Assembly (NCBI GenBank): GCA_903928445.1
Contig: CAIYRB010000010.1
Span: 21,845-85,844, forward strand
Origin: an uncultured Pseudomonadota bacterium
GTDB taxonomy: Bacteria > Bdellovibrionota_B > Oligoflexia > Oligoflexales > CAIYRB01
DNA: 64,000 nucleotides
Direction of reading: 5' to 3'
Below are positions 1 to 7,647 of the stretch, in pieces. The notes below the pieces were generated by a model, which was not told the DNA's origin, made no database searches, and saw only the letters and a program-made list of their open reading frames with translations. Made by a program: the position numbers and the translations under genes. Within the stretch, counting starts at the first letter, position 1. The number at the start of each line of letters is the position of its first letter.

Positions 1-75
1 CCGGGTGGCATGAACGATCCCGATTTCGTCAGTGGGGTCGGCCTTGGTGGCTTTATTGCGCAGGAGCTGCCATAA
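1..75 (+). CDS. 3' end of an unidentified gene
   Basis: Frame 1 is open from the window edge to a TAA at 73-75. It encodes 24 residues ending in GGFIAQELP. The codons look like ordinary GC-rich coding sequence. The piece is too short to assign a family. About 125 bp of AT-richer sequence separate it from the APS kinase gene, so the two are probably not tightly coupled. Confidence 0.4.
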   Translation, partial: PGGMNDPDFVSGVGLGGFIAQELP

Positions 76-202
76 ATAAGACTAGTCAAACCTGATCATC
101 AAGATCTACATTTCCCTTTGATTTAGCCACCAAGGTGGTCCCCATGCTTCTTACAATTGGTGAACTGTCCATGGCAATTGAATGTAAGCTGCTATCAGCC
201 CC

Positions 203-799
203 ATGAGCCCCAAGGTAGAGTCAGCTCAACCGGGTCCAGGCCCTAGGCGGCAGGCCTTGACGCTATGGCTTACAGGTCTTTCTGGAGCCGGTAAGAGCAC
301 CGTCGCTTACGCGCTGGAAGGGCGTTTTCGTGACGCTGGTATCAGTGCTCTGGTACTCGACGGCGACGCCGTGCGCGCTGGTTTATGTCGTGACCTCGGG
401 TTTACGCCAGAAGACCGAGCGGAGAGCGCCAGGCGCGTTGCGGAGGTTGCCAGGCTGCTTAACGAAGCAGGCGTGGTCGCGATCTGTGCGTTGATCTCGC
501 CGTTTGCGGTTGATCGCAAGCGGGCGCGCGATATCATCGGGGCGCAGCGCTTTATTGAAATCTTCGTCGATACCCCGCTGGCGGTTTGTGCCGAGCGCGA
601 TACTAAGGGCCTCTACGCTATGGCTAGGAAGGGGGCGCTGGGATCGTTGACGGGTGTGCACCAAGCCTACGAGCCGCCTGCGGCGCCAGACCTGCGGGTG
701 ACGACCGTTGATCAGACGGTGGCACAGTCGGCTGATCGAGTCTTTGCCGCCGTGCAGCCAAGGCTGGCGCCAAATCTGGGCTTTGCCGCGACCGATTGA
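203..799 (+). CDS. cysC: Adenylyl-sulfate (APS) kinase
   Basis: This cytosolic enzyme phosphorylates adenosine 5'-phosphosulfate with ATP to give PAPS, the activated sulfate used for sulfate reduction or sulfotransfer. The 198-residue length fits a stand-alone CysC. The Walker A loop GLSGAGKS lies near residues 25-32, followed by the family motif DGDAVR near 53, a conserved CAERDTKGLYAMARKG segment near 130 and TGVHQAYEPP near 151. No sulfate adenylyltransferase gene (cysD/cysN) is in the window, so the pathway partner is elsewhere. The N-terminal ten residues are a poorly conserved Pro-rich lead-in. Family assignment is firm; the pathway branch is not known. Confidence 0.93.
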   Translation: MSPKVESAQPGPGPRRQALTLWLTGLSGAGKSTVAYALEGRFRDAGISALVLDGDAVRAGLCRDLGFTPEDRAESARRVAEVARLLNEAGVVAICALISPFAVDRKRARDIIGAQRFIEIFVDTPLAVCAERDTKGLYAMARKGALGSLTGVHQAYEPPAAPDLRVTTVDQTVAQSADRVFAAVQPRLAPNLGFAATD

Positions 800-811
800 G
801 CATGAGTAGGA

Positions 812-933
812 CCAGATTGATCCATGGCGTTGGCGCCAAATTAATCCATGGTCACGTTCTTGGCGCAAAGCGTTACCCATTACCACTTCCATCACCCTCT
901 TAAGCGTTGCGGGAAATGGAGACGGGTAACGCT
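812..933. repeat. Imperfect tandem repeat and inverted repeat, possible mobile-element end
   Basis: Two copies of CCARATTRATCCATGG lie at 812-827 and 836-851 (14 of 16 bases equal). They surround a TTGGCGCCAA palindrome. A perfect 10-bp inverted repeat, AGCGTTACCC / GGGTAACGCT, follows at 869-878 and 924-933. No convincing gene fills 800-1046. Clustered short repeats like this can mark an insertion-sequence end, but no transposase is next to them, so this origin is only a guess. Confidence 0.35.
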
Positions 934-1046
934 GGTAAATTTGCCACTCCGGCGGTCTATGTGGATTGAGCGCTGGATTTGGGTTTCTGGCTGTAGACTA
1001 AGCGAAAGCCGCTCATCATTCGCGGAGCTCGCCAGATAGCGATACC

Positions 1047-2111
1047 TCACTTTAGGCCATACCACGCGCCGCGCCCGCTGCCGTGCTGCTCCAAGTGCCC
1101 GCGCTCGATCAGGTCGCGGAAATGCTGTTTGAGCGTGTTGCGGTTGCTCCCGGTGAGTTTAATGGCGGCCGCCATTGTGATGCGCCCATGCTCACGGACG
1201 AACTCGACGATCTGCAATGACAACGCTGGCAACACGGCCAGAACGACTTTTTCGCGCTCGACCTTCTGTTCCAAGCGCCGCATCTGCTCGACCAGCGAGC
1301 GCAGGAAGAATACCAGCCATGGCTGCCAGTTGGGCGCGTCGCTGCGAATCGTACCCTGCGTTTGCCGTAGGGCAAGGTAGTAGCCTTCCTTGTTCGCCTC
1401 GATCACGCTTTCTAGCGAGGTGTACGGCACGTAGGCATAGCCTGCTTGCAGCAGCAGCAATGTCGTCAGAATACGACTGAGGCGCCCATTGCCGTCCTGA
1501 AATGGATGGATTTCCAGAAACACGACGACGAAGATAGCGATGACCAACAGCGGATGCAGTCGTGTCGTCTCGCGTTCGTCGCTTACCCACGCCACCAACT
1601 CGGACATCAAGCGCGGCGTATCGAACGGCGTCGCCGTCTCGAACACGATGCCAATCTGCGCGCCGTTGTCGTCGAAGGCCGCGACGCTGTTGGAGCTGGT
1701 CTTATAGTGGCCCCGGTGCCGTTCGTCCTTCTGGCTGTGCTCCAGCAGAATCTGGTGCATCTGCTTGAGATGGTTTTCGTTGAATGGGAAATCCTGCCAA
1801 GAGGCAAAGACCAAATCCATTAACTTGGCGTAGCCCGCCACCTCCTGCTCGTCACGGGTCTCGAAGTTCTGGATGGCGAGGTTGGACAGCAGGCGCTCGA
1901 CCTCCCGGTCGCTGAGTCTACTACCTTCAATGCGGGTGGAGGAACCGATGCTCTCGATGGTCGCTACTCGCCGCAGAGCCGAGAGACGATCGGGCGCGAG
2001 CATACCCAGAGCGCGCCATGCGCCCTTAAACTCGTCAATTCGGGCGATTAGGCCCAAGACCTCTGGCGTAATGTGGAGGCTATCAGTTCGCATCATGAAC
2101 CAATCATACAC
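1047..2111 (-). CDS. Fic family protein (AMPylase-type) with C-terminal winged helix
   Basis: Fic enzymes transfer AMP, or sometimes another nucleotide part, onto a hydroxyl of a target protein. The full catalytic loop HPFQDGNGR lies near residues 202-210, including the catalytic His. The N-terminal motif STRIEG near 58-63 matches the inhibitory helix ([S/T]xxxE[G/N]) of self-inhibited Fic proteins. A winged-helix segment near 295-354 suggests DNA binding and self-regulation, as in many Fic-HTH proteins. The given start is GTG; ATG codons six and seven (around 2096) are an equally good start because neither has a strong ribosome site. The target is unknown. The gene sits beside two toxin-antitoxin modules and an integrase stump, so it is probably part of the accessory island. 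Confidence 0.9.
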   Translation of the reverse strand: MYDWFMMRTDSLHITPEVLGLIARIDEFKGAWRALGMLAPDRLSALRRVATIESIGSSTRIEGSRLSDREVERLLSNLAIQNFETRDEQEVAGYAKLMDLVFASWQDFPFNENHLKQMHQILLEHSQKDERHRGHYKTSSNSVAAFDDNGAQIGIVFETATPFDTPRLMSELVAWVSDERETTRLHPLLVIAIFVVVFLEIHPFQDGNGRLSRILTTLLLLQAGYAYVPYTSLESVIEANKEGYYLALRQTQGTIRSDAPNWQPWLVFFLRSLVEQMRRLEQKVEREKVVLAVLPALSLQIVEFVREHGRITMAAAIKLTGSNRNTLKQHFRDLIERGHLEQHGSGRGAWYGLK

Positions 2112-2166
2112 CCATTTACACCCATTTGACGAGGGCGAAATGGGTGTAAATGGGTGTAAATGGGTG
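2107..2166. promoter_or_regulatory. Iterated inverted repeat at the fic start (operator candidate)
   Basis: Two copies of ACACCCATTT in tandem (about 2108-2127) face two and a half copies of the complement, AAATGGGTGT (2138-2166), across a 10-bp spacer. The left arm reaches the GTG start codon of the fic gene. The layout fits an operator for the winged-helix domain of the Fic protein itself, or a strong hairpin over its translation start. This is inferred from position and symmetry. Confidence 0.5.
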
Positions 2167-2270
2167 CCACCCGCGGCGGCAAGGGTAAACCTGGTACTGC
2201 AACGGCTGCCTGGAATGAATATAGCGCCATGGTTGATTGCCCTACTATCGCGCGTTCATCTCATCTACAT

Positions 2271-2299
2271 ATTAAGGAACTATTTATTCCCTATCGTGT
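2271..2299. promoter_or_regulatory. AbiEi operator-like dyad, upstream copy
   Basis: This 29-bp element agrees at 21 of 29 ungapped positions with a second copy at 2339-2367 and ends in the same CTATCGTGT. Its two halves (TAAGGAA.. and ..TTCCCTATC) form an imperfect inverted repeat. It lies just upstream of the abiE -35 box. AbiEi antitoxins are known to repress their own promoters by binding paired inverted repeats, so the role is a reasonable inference. Confidence 0.55.
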
Positions 2300-2301
2300 A
2301 T

Positions 2302-2329
2302 TTGACTTTGATCCTTTTCGTGGTAATCT
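2302..2329 (+). promoter_or_regulatory. Promoter of the abiE operon
   Basis: TTGACT (2302-2307) and TAATCT (2324-2329) are separated by 16 bp, a good sigma-70-type match. The promoter sits exactly between the two operator-like dyads, so a bound repressor would block it. Confidence 0.6.
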
Positions 2330-2338
2330 CGTAGGTGC

Positions 2339-2367
2339 GATAAGGAGATAATTTATCTCTATCGTGT
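2339..2367. promoter_or_regulatory. AbiEi operator-like dyad, downstream copy
   Basis: The second copy of the 29-bp dyad covers the expected transcription start, the AAGGAG ribosome site (2342-2347) and the GTG start codon of the antitoxin gene. The dyad GATAAGGAGATA / TATCTCTATC is near perfect with a two-base bulge. Copy-to-copy distance is 68 bp. Confidence 0.55.
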
Positions 2368-3014
2368 CTGGGATAAAATTGAAAAAACACCTTATAATCA
2401 GTATGTTAAGAGGTTGTCTTCCGCCAATTTTTGAGGTTAGCGAGGCCAAGGCATTATTGTCGCCCCACTACCGGGCACCGCTGAAGATTCTGGCCGCACT
2501 AGAAGAGGACCATGCGGTCATTCGCCTCAAACGGGGGACCTATGCTTTCCTTGACGGCTTTGATCCGCTCGCGGCAACCTCGCTGCTTCACGGCCCATCC
2601 TACGTGTCATTCGAAACGGCACTCGGCCACTACGGCATGGTCCCGGAGAGAGTTCACCAGATCCTCGCGGTCGTTGACGGACGTTCCGCTACTTTCAACA
2701 CACCCGTGGCCCAATACGTTTATCGCTCCCAACATCGAGAGCTTTTTGCTCTTGGAATGAATCTTGAAGTACGGACCCATGACACGTTGGCGATCGCCAA
2801 TCGGGAAAAGGCACTTCTCGACACGCTCTCTAGCGCCAAGCTCCAGGCCGCGGTGAGTTCCCCACGCCAGATCTTGGAGTATGTCATCGACGGACTGCGG
2901 GTCGATGAGGATGCTCTGGCACGTCTTTCCTTAAAAAAAATCGATACAATGGCCACACTCTATCGAAACCACGCTCCCATGAGATTGGCTGAGGCCCTCG
3001 CATCTTTACGTTGA
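2364..3014 (+). CDS. abiEi: AbiEi-type antitoxin of a type IV toxin-antitoxin system
   Basis: The 216-residue protein has the AbiEi layout: an N-terminal winged helix (about residues 17-70, ending in RLKRGTYAFLDG) that binds the operon promoter, then the C-terminal antitoxin domain with the typical SYVSFETALGHYGMVPE segment. It is expected to counter the AbiEii toxin without stable protein contact and to repress the operon. The GTG at 2364 has an AAGGAG about 16 bases upstream, which is long; ATG codon 14 (2403) lacks any ribosome site. The stop is only 6 bp before the toxin start. AbiE systems act as phage-abortive infection and plasmid or island stabilisation modules. Confidence 0.88.
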   Translation: MSGIKLKKHLIISMLRGCLPPIFEVSEAKALLSPHYRAPLKILAALEEDHAVIRLKRGTYAFLDGFDPLAATSLLHGPSYVSFETALGHYGMVPERVHQILAVVDGRSATFNTPVAQYVYRSQHRELFALGMNLEVRTHDTLAIANREKALLDTLSSAKLQAAVSSPRQILEYVIDGLRVDEDALARLSLKKIDTMATLYRNHAPMRLAEALASLR

Positions 3015-3020
3015 AGAGGA

Positions 3021-3896
3021 ATGAGAATGAATGATGCCATTGACGCCATGCTGCGGACTTATGGTCGGATCGAGACAAGAAGGGATGAAGACAACGCTCT
3101 GAAAGAGGTGATCCAGCGCATTGTACTTCTGGGGCTACATCGCGGAGCGTTTTTTGCCGTAGCTTGCTTCTATGGCGGCACAGCGCTTCGCCTGCTCTAC
3201 AGTTTGGATCGATTTTCGGAAGATATGGATTTTTGCCTGATCACCCCAGATCCGCATTTCAGACTGAAGGATTATTTTGCTCACATTCAGAGTGAACTTG
3301 AGCGCTTCGGTTTTGTCGCTCACCTAGAGGAGAAGAGAACCGGAATCGACGTGGCCATTGAATCCGCCTTTGTCAAACAGGACACCAATTCAGGACTGCT
3401 GCTCATTGGCAAGGATAACAAGCGAGCGCAAAAGGGCCAGGTGGTTAAGATCAAAATTGAGGTGGACAAAACGAATCCCCCTGGATTCAAAATCGAAAGA
3501 AAGCTGATTAAACTGCCAACGCCATTTCTCGTGACGACCCTATCCGAGGGATCACTGTTTGCCGGCAAACTCCATGCCTTAATCGCTCGCGCCTACCTCA
3601 ATCGGGTGAAAGGACGCGACTACTACGATCTTATGTTCTATGCGGCGCGTGGCACCAAGGTAAACATCGCCTATTTGGAAGCGAAGCTGCGTGATTCGGG
3701 CCACTATGTGCAGAAAACGCCACTCGATCGCGTCACGATGATCCACCTGCTCAAGGAAAAGTTTCTCAGCGTGGATTTTACAAAGGCCAAAAGTGACGTC
3801 ATGCCATTTATCTCGGTAGAGCGCCAACGCGACCTGCAGGACTGGGGGGCTGAACTCTTCATCGAGATGGCGAAAGAGCTCGAAGTCGAGGCGTGA
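3021..3896 (+). CDS. abiEii: AbiEii-type nucleotidyltransferase toxin
   Basis: The 291-residue protein belongs to the AbiEii/AbiGii nucleotidyltransferase-like toxins. Motif I, YGGTALRLLY followed by DRFSEDMDF (residues about 51-71), supplies the GG(T/S) and the two metal-binding Asp residues D68 and D70. A later KIKIEVD segment fits the third acidic residue, and GKLHALIARAYLNRVKGRDYYDL is the usual downstream motif. Family members block growth by nucleotide transfer, in studied cases onto tRNA. No frameshift is visible, so the pair looks functional. It is co-transcribed with the antitoxin. Confidence 0.9.
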   Translation: MRMNDAIDAMLRTYGRIETRRDEDNALKEVIQRIVLLGLHRGAFFAVACFYGGTALRLLYSLDRFSEDMDFCLITPDPHFRLKDYFAHIQSELERFGFVAHLEEKRTGIDVAIESAFVKQDTNSGLLLIGKDNKRAQKGQVVKIKIEVDKTNPPGFKIERKLIKLPTPFLVTTLSEGSLFAGKLHALIARAYLNRVKGRDYYDLMFYAARGTKVNIAYLEAKLRDSGHYVQKTPLDRVTMIHLLKEKFLSVDFTKAKSDVMPFISVERQRDLQDWGAELFIEMAKELEVEA

Positions 3897-3908
3897 AACA
3901 CCTAGAGT

Positions 3909-4115
3909 TCATCGGATCGGAAATCCTGCACTTTCGATGGTGAACGTTAACCGCCGAGTCGGCGCCTCGGCCACAGCAATCAGGATTAGTTTTGCGGGTG
4001 TCTTTTTCTTTAGCCCGTCGCGCCAATAATAGTAACTTTTAAGCGAAAGGCCGTTTCGATTTGCATAAGCTGCAGCGCTTATACCCAGCTCACACCCGTG
4101 ACCGGCACGCTGACC
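3909..4115 (-). pseudogene. C-terminal remnant of an IS66-family TnpA accessory protein
   Basis: The minus strand is open from 4115 to a TGA at 3911-3909. The translation contains ISAAAYANRNGLSLKSYYYW followed by R and GLKKK, which matches the GLS..(F/Y)YYWRR recognition-helix region of IS66 TnpA (Transposase_8-like) proteins, and ends in a beta-rich tail. An in-frame TGA lies just upstream at 4116-4118, and no tnpB or tnpC follows. I read it as debris of an insertion element. The family assignment rests on motif resemblance only. Confidence 0.55.
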
Positions 4116-4457
4116 TCAACAGCCAGCCTCCTTCTCACCGGCTCACGGGAGGATCCGATGGCCGGTGTGCCGCTGCCACTGCCAGCCAGAACTTCTACTC
4201 CGCGTTAAGGAGCGTTCGCTGAGTACCAAGCAGTCGCTGGCGCTGCGTGAGTTTGCTCTCGGCCTTGAAGGCTTAGAGCGCTTTGTACGGCGAGACAGTT
4301 TGCGGCGTGTGCATGAGTGCGTATTTGCTATCCTGGCGCTGGAGAGTCAGCGAGTGGACGGGAGGTTGTAGGACAGGAAAAATTTAAGGCGTTGCGGTGC
4401 TCGCAAGGACAAGCTGGGGTGCCGATAGCACAGTGATCGGTTCGTGGTATTGGCCAT
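4116..4457. other. Gene-poor stretch
   Basis: No confident gene is seen. The + strand is open at 4165-4371 (68 codons, ending ALESQRVDGRL) and could be the 3' end of a decayed gene, but it has no ribosome site and no recognisable motif. The stretch lies between IS66 debris and a toxin-antitoxin-like pair, so it is probably remnant island DNA. Confidence 0.3.
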
Positions 4458-4775
4458 TTAGGCAACTCTCAAAACAACCTTCGGATTCAATTTTTCTAAA
4501 TGGCTCAACAACCGATCGACGGTAAACTTTTCGATCCTATAGTGAACGATCTCACTGACTCTTGTCTCGGGGACGCCGATCTTTTTCGCCAAATCCCGTT
4601 GTGAAAGATCCTTCGCATGCATGAAGATAACGATCTGCCGGCACAGCTCGTACTTGGTCCGAGCCACGGCATCAGCGTCCGGCGGTAAGAGAAAGGATGC
4701 TTGGCCCTTTTTTAACTTCTTGTCCATCACGCGCATCGTCTTTTTCGATGGCATTTTTATCTTACTTCCTGACAT
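4458..4775 (-). CDS. XRE/HTH antitoxin-like protein
   Basis: This 105-residue basic protein has a lambda-repressor-type helix-turn-helix at about residues 55-97 (DLSQRDLAKKIGVPETRVSE, then a second short helix pair). A DNA-binding antitoxin placed second, after its toxin, is the HigBA-like order. Its start overlaps the end of the upstream gene by 14 bp, so translation is coupled. It probably represses the palindromic promoter at 5075-5109. The exact antitoxin subfamily is not certain. Confidence 0.75.
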   Translation of the reverse strand: MSGSKIKMPSKKTMRVMDKKLKKGQASFLLPPDADAVARTKYELCRQIVIFMHAKDLSQRDLAKKIGVPETRVSEIVHYRIEKFTVDRLLSHLEKLNPKVVLRVA

Positions 4776-5064
4776 AAGGTCTCCTGTAGCAATTGACGAT
4801 CCCTAAATAGTCACCTTTTTCTGGAAGCAGCCAAATCAGGCGGTATGGTTTGCCAGAATAGAAATGAGGCTCCGTTGCATAATATTCAAAACCTCCTTCG
4901 ATCGACTTGGCGATAAAATCCATGCCGTCCAATCGATCCACGAGAGCTACAATGATTGCGTCGGAAACGGACGATGCGTGTTTTTTCTCATAGTGCGGAT
5001 CAATCACAATCGTATTTATGCGCCGGCCGTTAATCAACAAGTTGGTATCATAAATACGCCGCAT
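4762..5064 (-). CDS. Putative toxin of the HTH-antitoxin pair
   Basis: This 100-residue protein has no family I can name with confidence. It has a beta-rich C-terminal half (FEYYATEPHFYSGKPYRLIW, then LGIVNCYRRPYVRK) of the size and composition of RelE/BrnT-like small ribonuclease toxins, with several His, Arg and Tyr residues. The function is inferred from context: it is the first gene of a two-gene operon, overlaps an HTH antitoxin by 14 bp, and its promoter carries a perfect palindrome. A ribosome site AGGGGA lies just upstream of the ATG. Confidence 0.6.
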   Translation of the reverse strand: MRRIYDTNLLINGRRINTIVIDPHYEKKHASSVSDAIIVALVDRLDGMDFIAKSIEGGFEYYATEPHFYSGKPYRLIWLLPEKGDYLGIVNCYRRPYVRK

Positions 5065-5074
5065 TGATCCCCTA

Positions 5075-5109
5075 ACTTACATAATAATGTAAGTAACTCA
5101 TTTCGTCAA
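5075..5109 (-). promoter_or_regulatory. Promoter and operator of the HTH toxin-antitoxin-like operon
   Basis: On the minus strand TTGACG (5109-5104) and TATTAT (5086-5081) are separated by exactly 17 bp. A perfect palindrome ACTTACAT-4-ATGTAAGT (5075-5094) covers the -10 box. This is the layout expected for a toxin-antitoxin promoter shut off by its own antitoxin. The start codon is 11 bp beyond the palindrome. Confidence 0.7.
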
Positions 5110-5532
5110 CCTATTCCTGGTTCTTACTCCTCCCACCCCCCTGACATTGTTGATACTCTTACAATAAGAATCAGCTTTGCGCGGTGGAGTCGTCTGCTTT
5201 TGACCCAACAGGAAGTAGGGGACTACGTCGTCGCGCAGAGCATGGTCGGCACGAGTGCGGGTATTCTTTATGCCGTAGCCGCGCTTCTCCCTAAAGGCAA
5301 CCCAGCTAGTGGCTAGCGCCTCAAGACGGCTGTCAGATAGCTGCAGCCCTAGCGGCACCCCCGCCGAAGCCTCCCACCGCGCCTCGTTGCTGGCTATCCA
5401 GGCTTGGACGTTGTGCGGCGGTTCGTTGTCGAGGTGTTCGACGTAGTGGCGCGGCACGGTTTTGATACTGCCGTCCGATGCAGTATAATAGACCGTGATG
5501 CCCTTGCGATTTTTCGGCCGCTGAAAATACAT
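5098..5532 (-). pseudogene. N-terminal stump of a tyrosine-family integrase
   Basis: The 144-codon frame begins like an integrase: a small N-terminal domain, then a SAM-like core-binding segment with LSDSRLEALATSWVAFREKR and NTRTRADHALRDDVVPYF near residues 65-110. The similarity ends around residue 115; the rest is out-of-family tail, and the catalytic domain with the R-H-R-Y residues is missing. Its 3' end runs into the promoter of the toxin-antitoxin-like pair. It reads towards the island from about 100 bp beyond the tRNA-Gly 3' end, as expected for an integrase of an element inserted at that tRNA. Confidence 0.65.
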
Positions 5533-5635
5533 AAGCCCCCCAAACCGTAATCGGTCTGAGAGGCGGCATCTTCAGCCATTCTAGCCATTTTAATCTAGCC
5601 ACTTTGGTTTTCACCGCCGTAACCTACTGACTTCA

Positions 5636-5712
5636 TGGAGCGGGTGAAGGGATTCGAACCCTCGACCTTCGCGATGGCAACGCGACGCTCTAGCCAACTG
5701 AGCTACACCCGC
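5636..5712 (-). tRNA. tRNA-Gly (anticodon GCC)
   Basis: The reverse complement folds as a complete cloverleaf. Acceptor arms GCGGGTG and CACCCGC pair over seven bases, the D arm GCTC/GAGC is present, and the anticodon loop TTGCCAT gives anticodon GCC. The T arm GAGGG-TTCGAAT-CCCTT is also present, followed by discriminator T and an encoded CCA. The 3' end faces the integrase stump and island genes. Confidence 0.95.
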
Positions 5713-5775
5713 ACAATTCGCTCCAGAAGTGAGAAAGTAATTAAGGTTTCTGCCTCTGACTGTCAAGAGTGTTTC

Positions 5776-6345
5776 ATGAAAGAGTTTTCAAAACAGGTCT
5801 TCGCGGGCTTACACCACGGGCTGAAAGCCTTGGAGGGCCAAGTATTCAAGCTGTTGGACAAAAATCCGGAGGCCGCGGAGGCGAGCGTGAGGCCGCCGCC
5901 GCCGGCGGTGAAGCCGCGGCCGGTGTCCCTGGAGCAGCGCTACCAGCTACTCGACTATGCCTCCTTGGCCGATGAGGTGTTCAAACGGCTGCAGTTGCGT
6001 ATTTTTGGCGCGATCAGGGAGCAGGAGCGCAAGGATCGGGGGCCGACGGTGTTTCGCGAGACGGGGCGGCTGCATCCGGGGCGGCCCTACTTCTTTGTCA
6101 AACCGCAAAATCAAAAGGGCTGGCTGTTTGAGCGCTCGGGAGCGGGATGGCTCGTGACTCCAGCCGAAAAGATCGTGGCGCGCGATCTGTTCTTGCGCGA
6201 GGAGGCTCCGGTGGACTCGGTCCAGCTGTTCATGGCCCGCGATCAGCCGACCATGCCCCGGGTCAAATCGCGGGCACTCGGCGAGGACCTGCTGGCCTTT
6301 AGCTACTACGAGCAAAAGCTGCTGCAACAACTCGGTCTGCCCTAA
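5776..6345 (+). CDS. Conserved-looking protein of unknown function
   Basis: I do not recognise the family. The likely product is 189 residues from ATG 5776, which has an AAGAG ribosome site; the open frame extends further up but runs back through the tRNA. There is no signal peptide or membrane segment. Residues about 35-50 are Pro-rich, and the remainder is mixed and charged (FKRLQLRIFG, RPYFFVKPQNQKGWLFER). It stands alone, divergent from tRNA-Gly, with about 180 bp before exbB. Codon use is GC-rich like the core genome. Confidence 0.7.
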   Translation: MKEFSKQVFAGLHHGLKALEGQVFKLLDKNPEAAEASVRPPPPAVKPRPVSLEQRYQLLDYASLADEVFKRLQLRIFGAIREQERKDRGPTVFRETGRLHPGRPYFFVKPQNQKGWLFERSGAGWLVTPAEKIVARDLFLREEAPVDSVQLFMARDQPTMPRVKSRALGEDLLAFSYYEQKLLQQLGLP

Positions 6346-6522
6346 GTTGCTTGCAGCTCGGGTTGGTAAAGCCGGCTCGACTTTAGTATCCTACTCAGGC
6401 AAGACCATCAGGGTTGGTGTTCCTTCGGCTACAGTCGGTTTAGGCCGGTAGCTTAGGGACTTACGTGGTGCCAGCGGCGAGCGCCGCGCGGCAACCTGGG
6501 GGCTCATCATAGCGGAGCGTGC

Positions 6523-7152
6523 ATGGAATTCAATATCGTCGACAAACTGCTTGGCTTGACTCTCATCGGCACCGCTTGGGTCCTCTGGTTGCTGGTCGCA
6601 TTGAGCGTCGTCTCGATCACCATCATGCTGGAGCGCACCTTGTTTTTCCTACGCATGCGCCTAAACTTTCCCGAATTTACCCAGCAGCTGACCAAGCGCC
6701 TGATCGACGGCGATATCGAGGGCGCCAAGCAGCTGTGCGCCAATCGTCCGGCGATCGAGGCGCAGGTCGTCATGCGCGGCTTTGAGTACCGCGAGCGCGG
6801 GCCAAAGGCGATGCGCGAGAGCATGGAAGGCTTTCTCATCGGCAACAAGCAAATCCTCGATCGCGGCTTGATGGTGCTGGGAACACTGGGTAACAATGCG
6901 CCGTTTATCGGCCTGTTCGGCACAGTGGTCGGGATCATCATGGCCTTTAAGGACCTCGCCACCAATCCGGCGGGCGGGCCCTCGGTGGTCATGGCGGGTA
7001 TTTCTGAGTCGTTGGTGTCCACGGCGATTGGCCTGGTGGTCGCGATCCCGGCGGTCATCGCCTACAATGCTTTTAACCGCGTCGTGAAGCGGCGGATCGC
7101 CAATAGTGAAGCGGTGATGAAGCTGGTGCTGTCTACCTACGACGACGCCTGA
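6523..7152 (+). CDS. exbB: ExbB/TolQ/MotA-family proton channel protein
   Basis: This inner-membrane subunit carries the proton flow that energises TonB- or Tol-type envelope machinery. The 209 residues contain three hydrophobic segments (about 15-40, 120-145 and 160-185). The last two enclose the conserved GLFGTVVGII and SLVSTAIGLVVAIPAV stretches typical of the family. The ExbD partner lies 60 bp downstream. No TonB or TolA/TolB gene follows, so the machine served is not known. Confidence 0.92.
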   Translation: MEFNIVDKLLGLTLIGTAWVLWLLVALSVVSITIMLERTLFFLRMRLNFPEFTQQLTKRLIDGDIEGAKQLCANRPAIEAQVVMRGFEYRERGPKAMRESMEGFLIGNKQILDRGLMVLGTLGNNAPFIGLFGTVVGIIMAFKDLATNPAGGPSVVMAGISESLVSTAIGLVVAIPAVIAYNAFNRVVKRRIANSEAVMKLVLSTYDDA

Positions 7153-7212
7153 GGGACTTAGGCCGCGGGTATTGCTGGTTGGTTTGTGGTGGCGCTTTGA
7201 GGAGGTCGCAAC

Positions 7213-7635
7213 ATGGCGGGTGGAGCTAGCGATAGCGACGATGAAATCACCGGGATCAACGTCACGCCGTTGGTCGATGTGATGCTGGTTCTCCTGATTA
7301 TCTTCATGGTTACAGCGACTTACATCACAAATAAGTCGATCAACGTCAACTTGCCCAAAGCCGACACGGCGGACAACGCCGACAAGACGAAAAACCTCGC
7401 CTTTGTCCTCGATGCCAAAAGCCAACTCTATTTGGATGGCAAGGCCCTCAGCTTTGACGAGGTCGCTGGACGGATCAAAGAGGAGCAGGCCAAGGCCAAT
7501 GGTGCACCGCTCAATGCCGTCATTTCTGCGGATAAGGAGACGCCGCATGGAGCCGTGGTAAAATTGATTGATACGGTGAGAAAACACGGTATAACCGACT
7601 TCGCCATTAACGTCGAGGCTGGTAGTAGCGGCTAA
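7213..7635 (+). CDS. exbD: ExbD/TolR-family biopolymer transport protein
   Basis: The 140-residue protein has a short cytosolic tail (ITGINVTPLVDVM, the family motif), one transmembrane helix near residues 20-40 with the conserved proton-carrying Asp (LVDVMLVLL), and a periplasmic domain. It forms the channel with ExbB. A GAGG ribosome site precedes the ATG. The ligase gene starts 12 bp downstream, so the three genes may share a transcript. Confidence 0.92.
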   Translation: MAGGASDSDDEITGINVTPLVDVMLVLLIIFMVTATYITNKSINVNLPKADTADNADKTKNLAFVLDAKSQLYLDGKALSFDEVAGRIKEEQAKANGAPLNAVISADKETPHGAVVKLIDTVRKHGITDFAINVEAGSSG

Positions 7636-7647
7636 TTTATACCAGTC

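Noticed and set aside
383..895. 170-codon minus-strand frame across the APS kinase gene
   Set aside because: It lies antisense to a gene with full family motifs and has no domain of its own.
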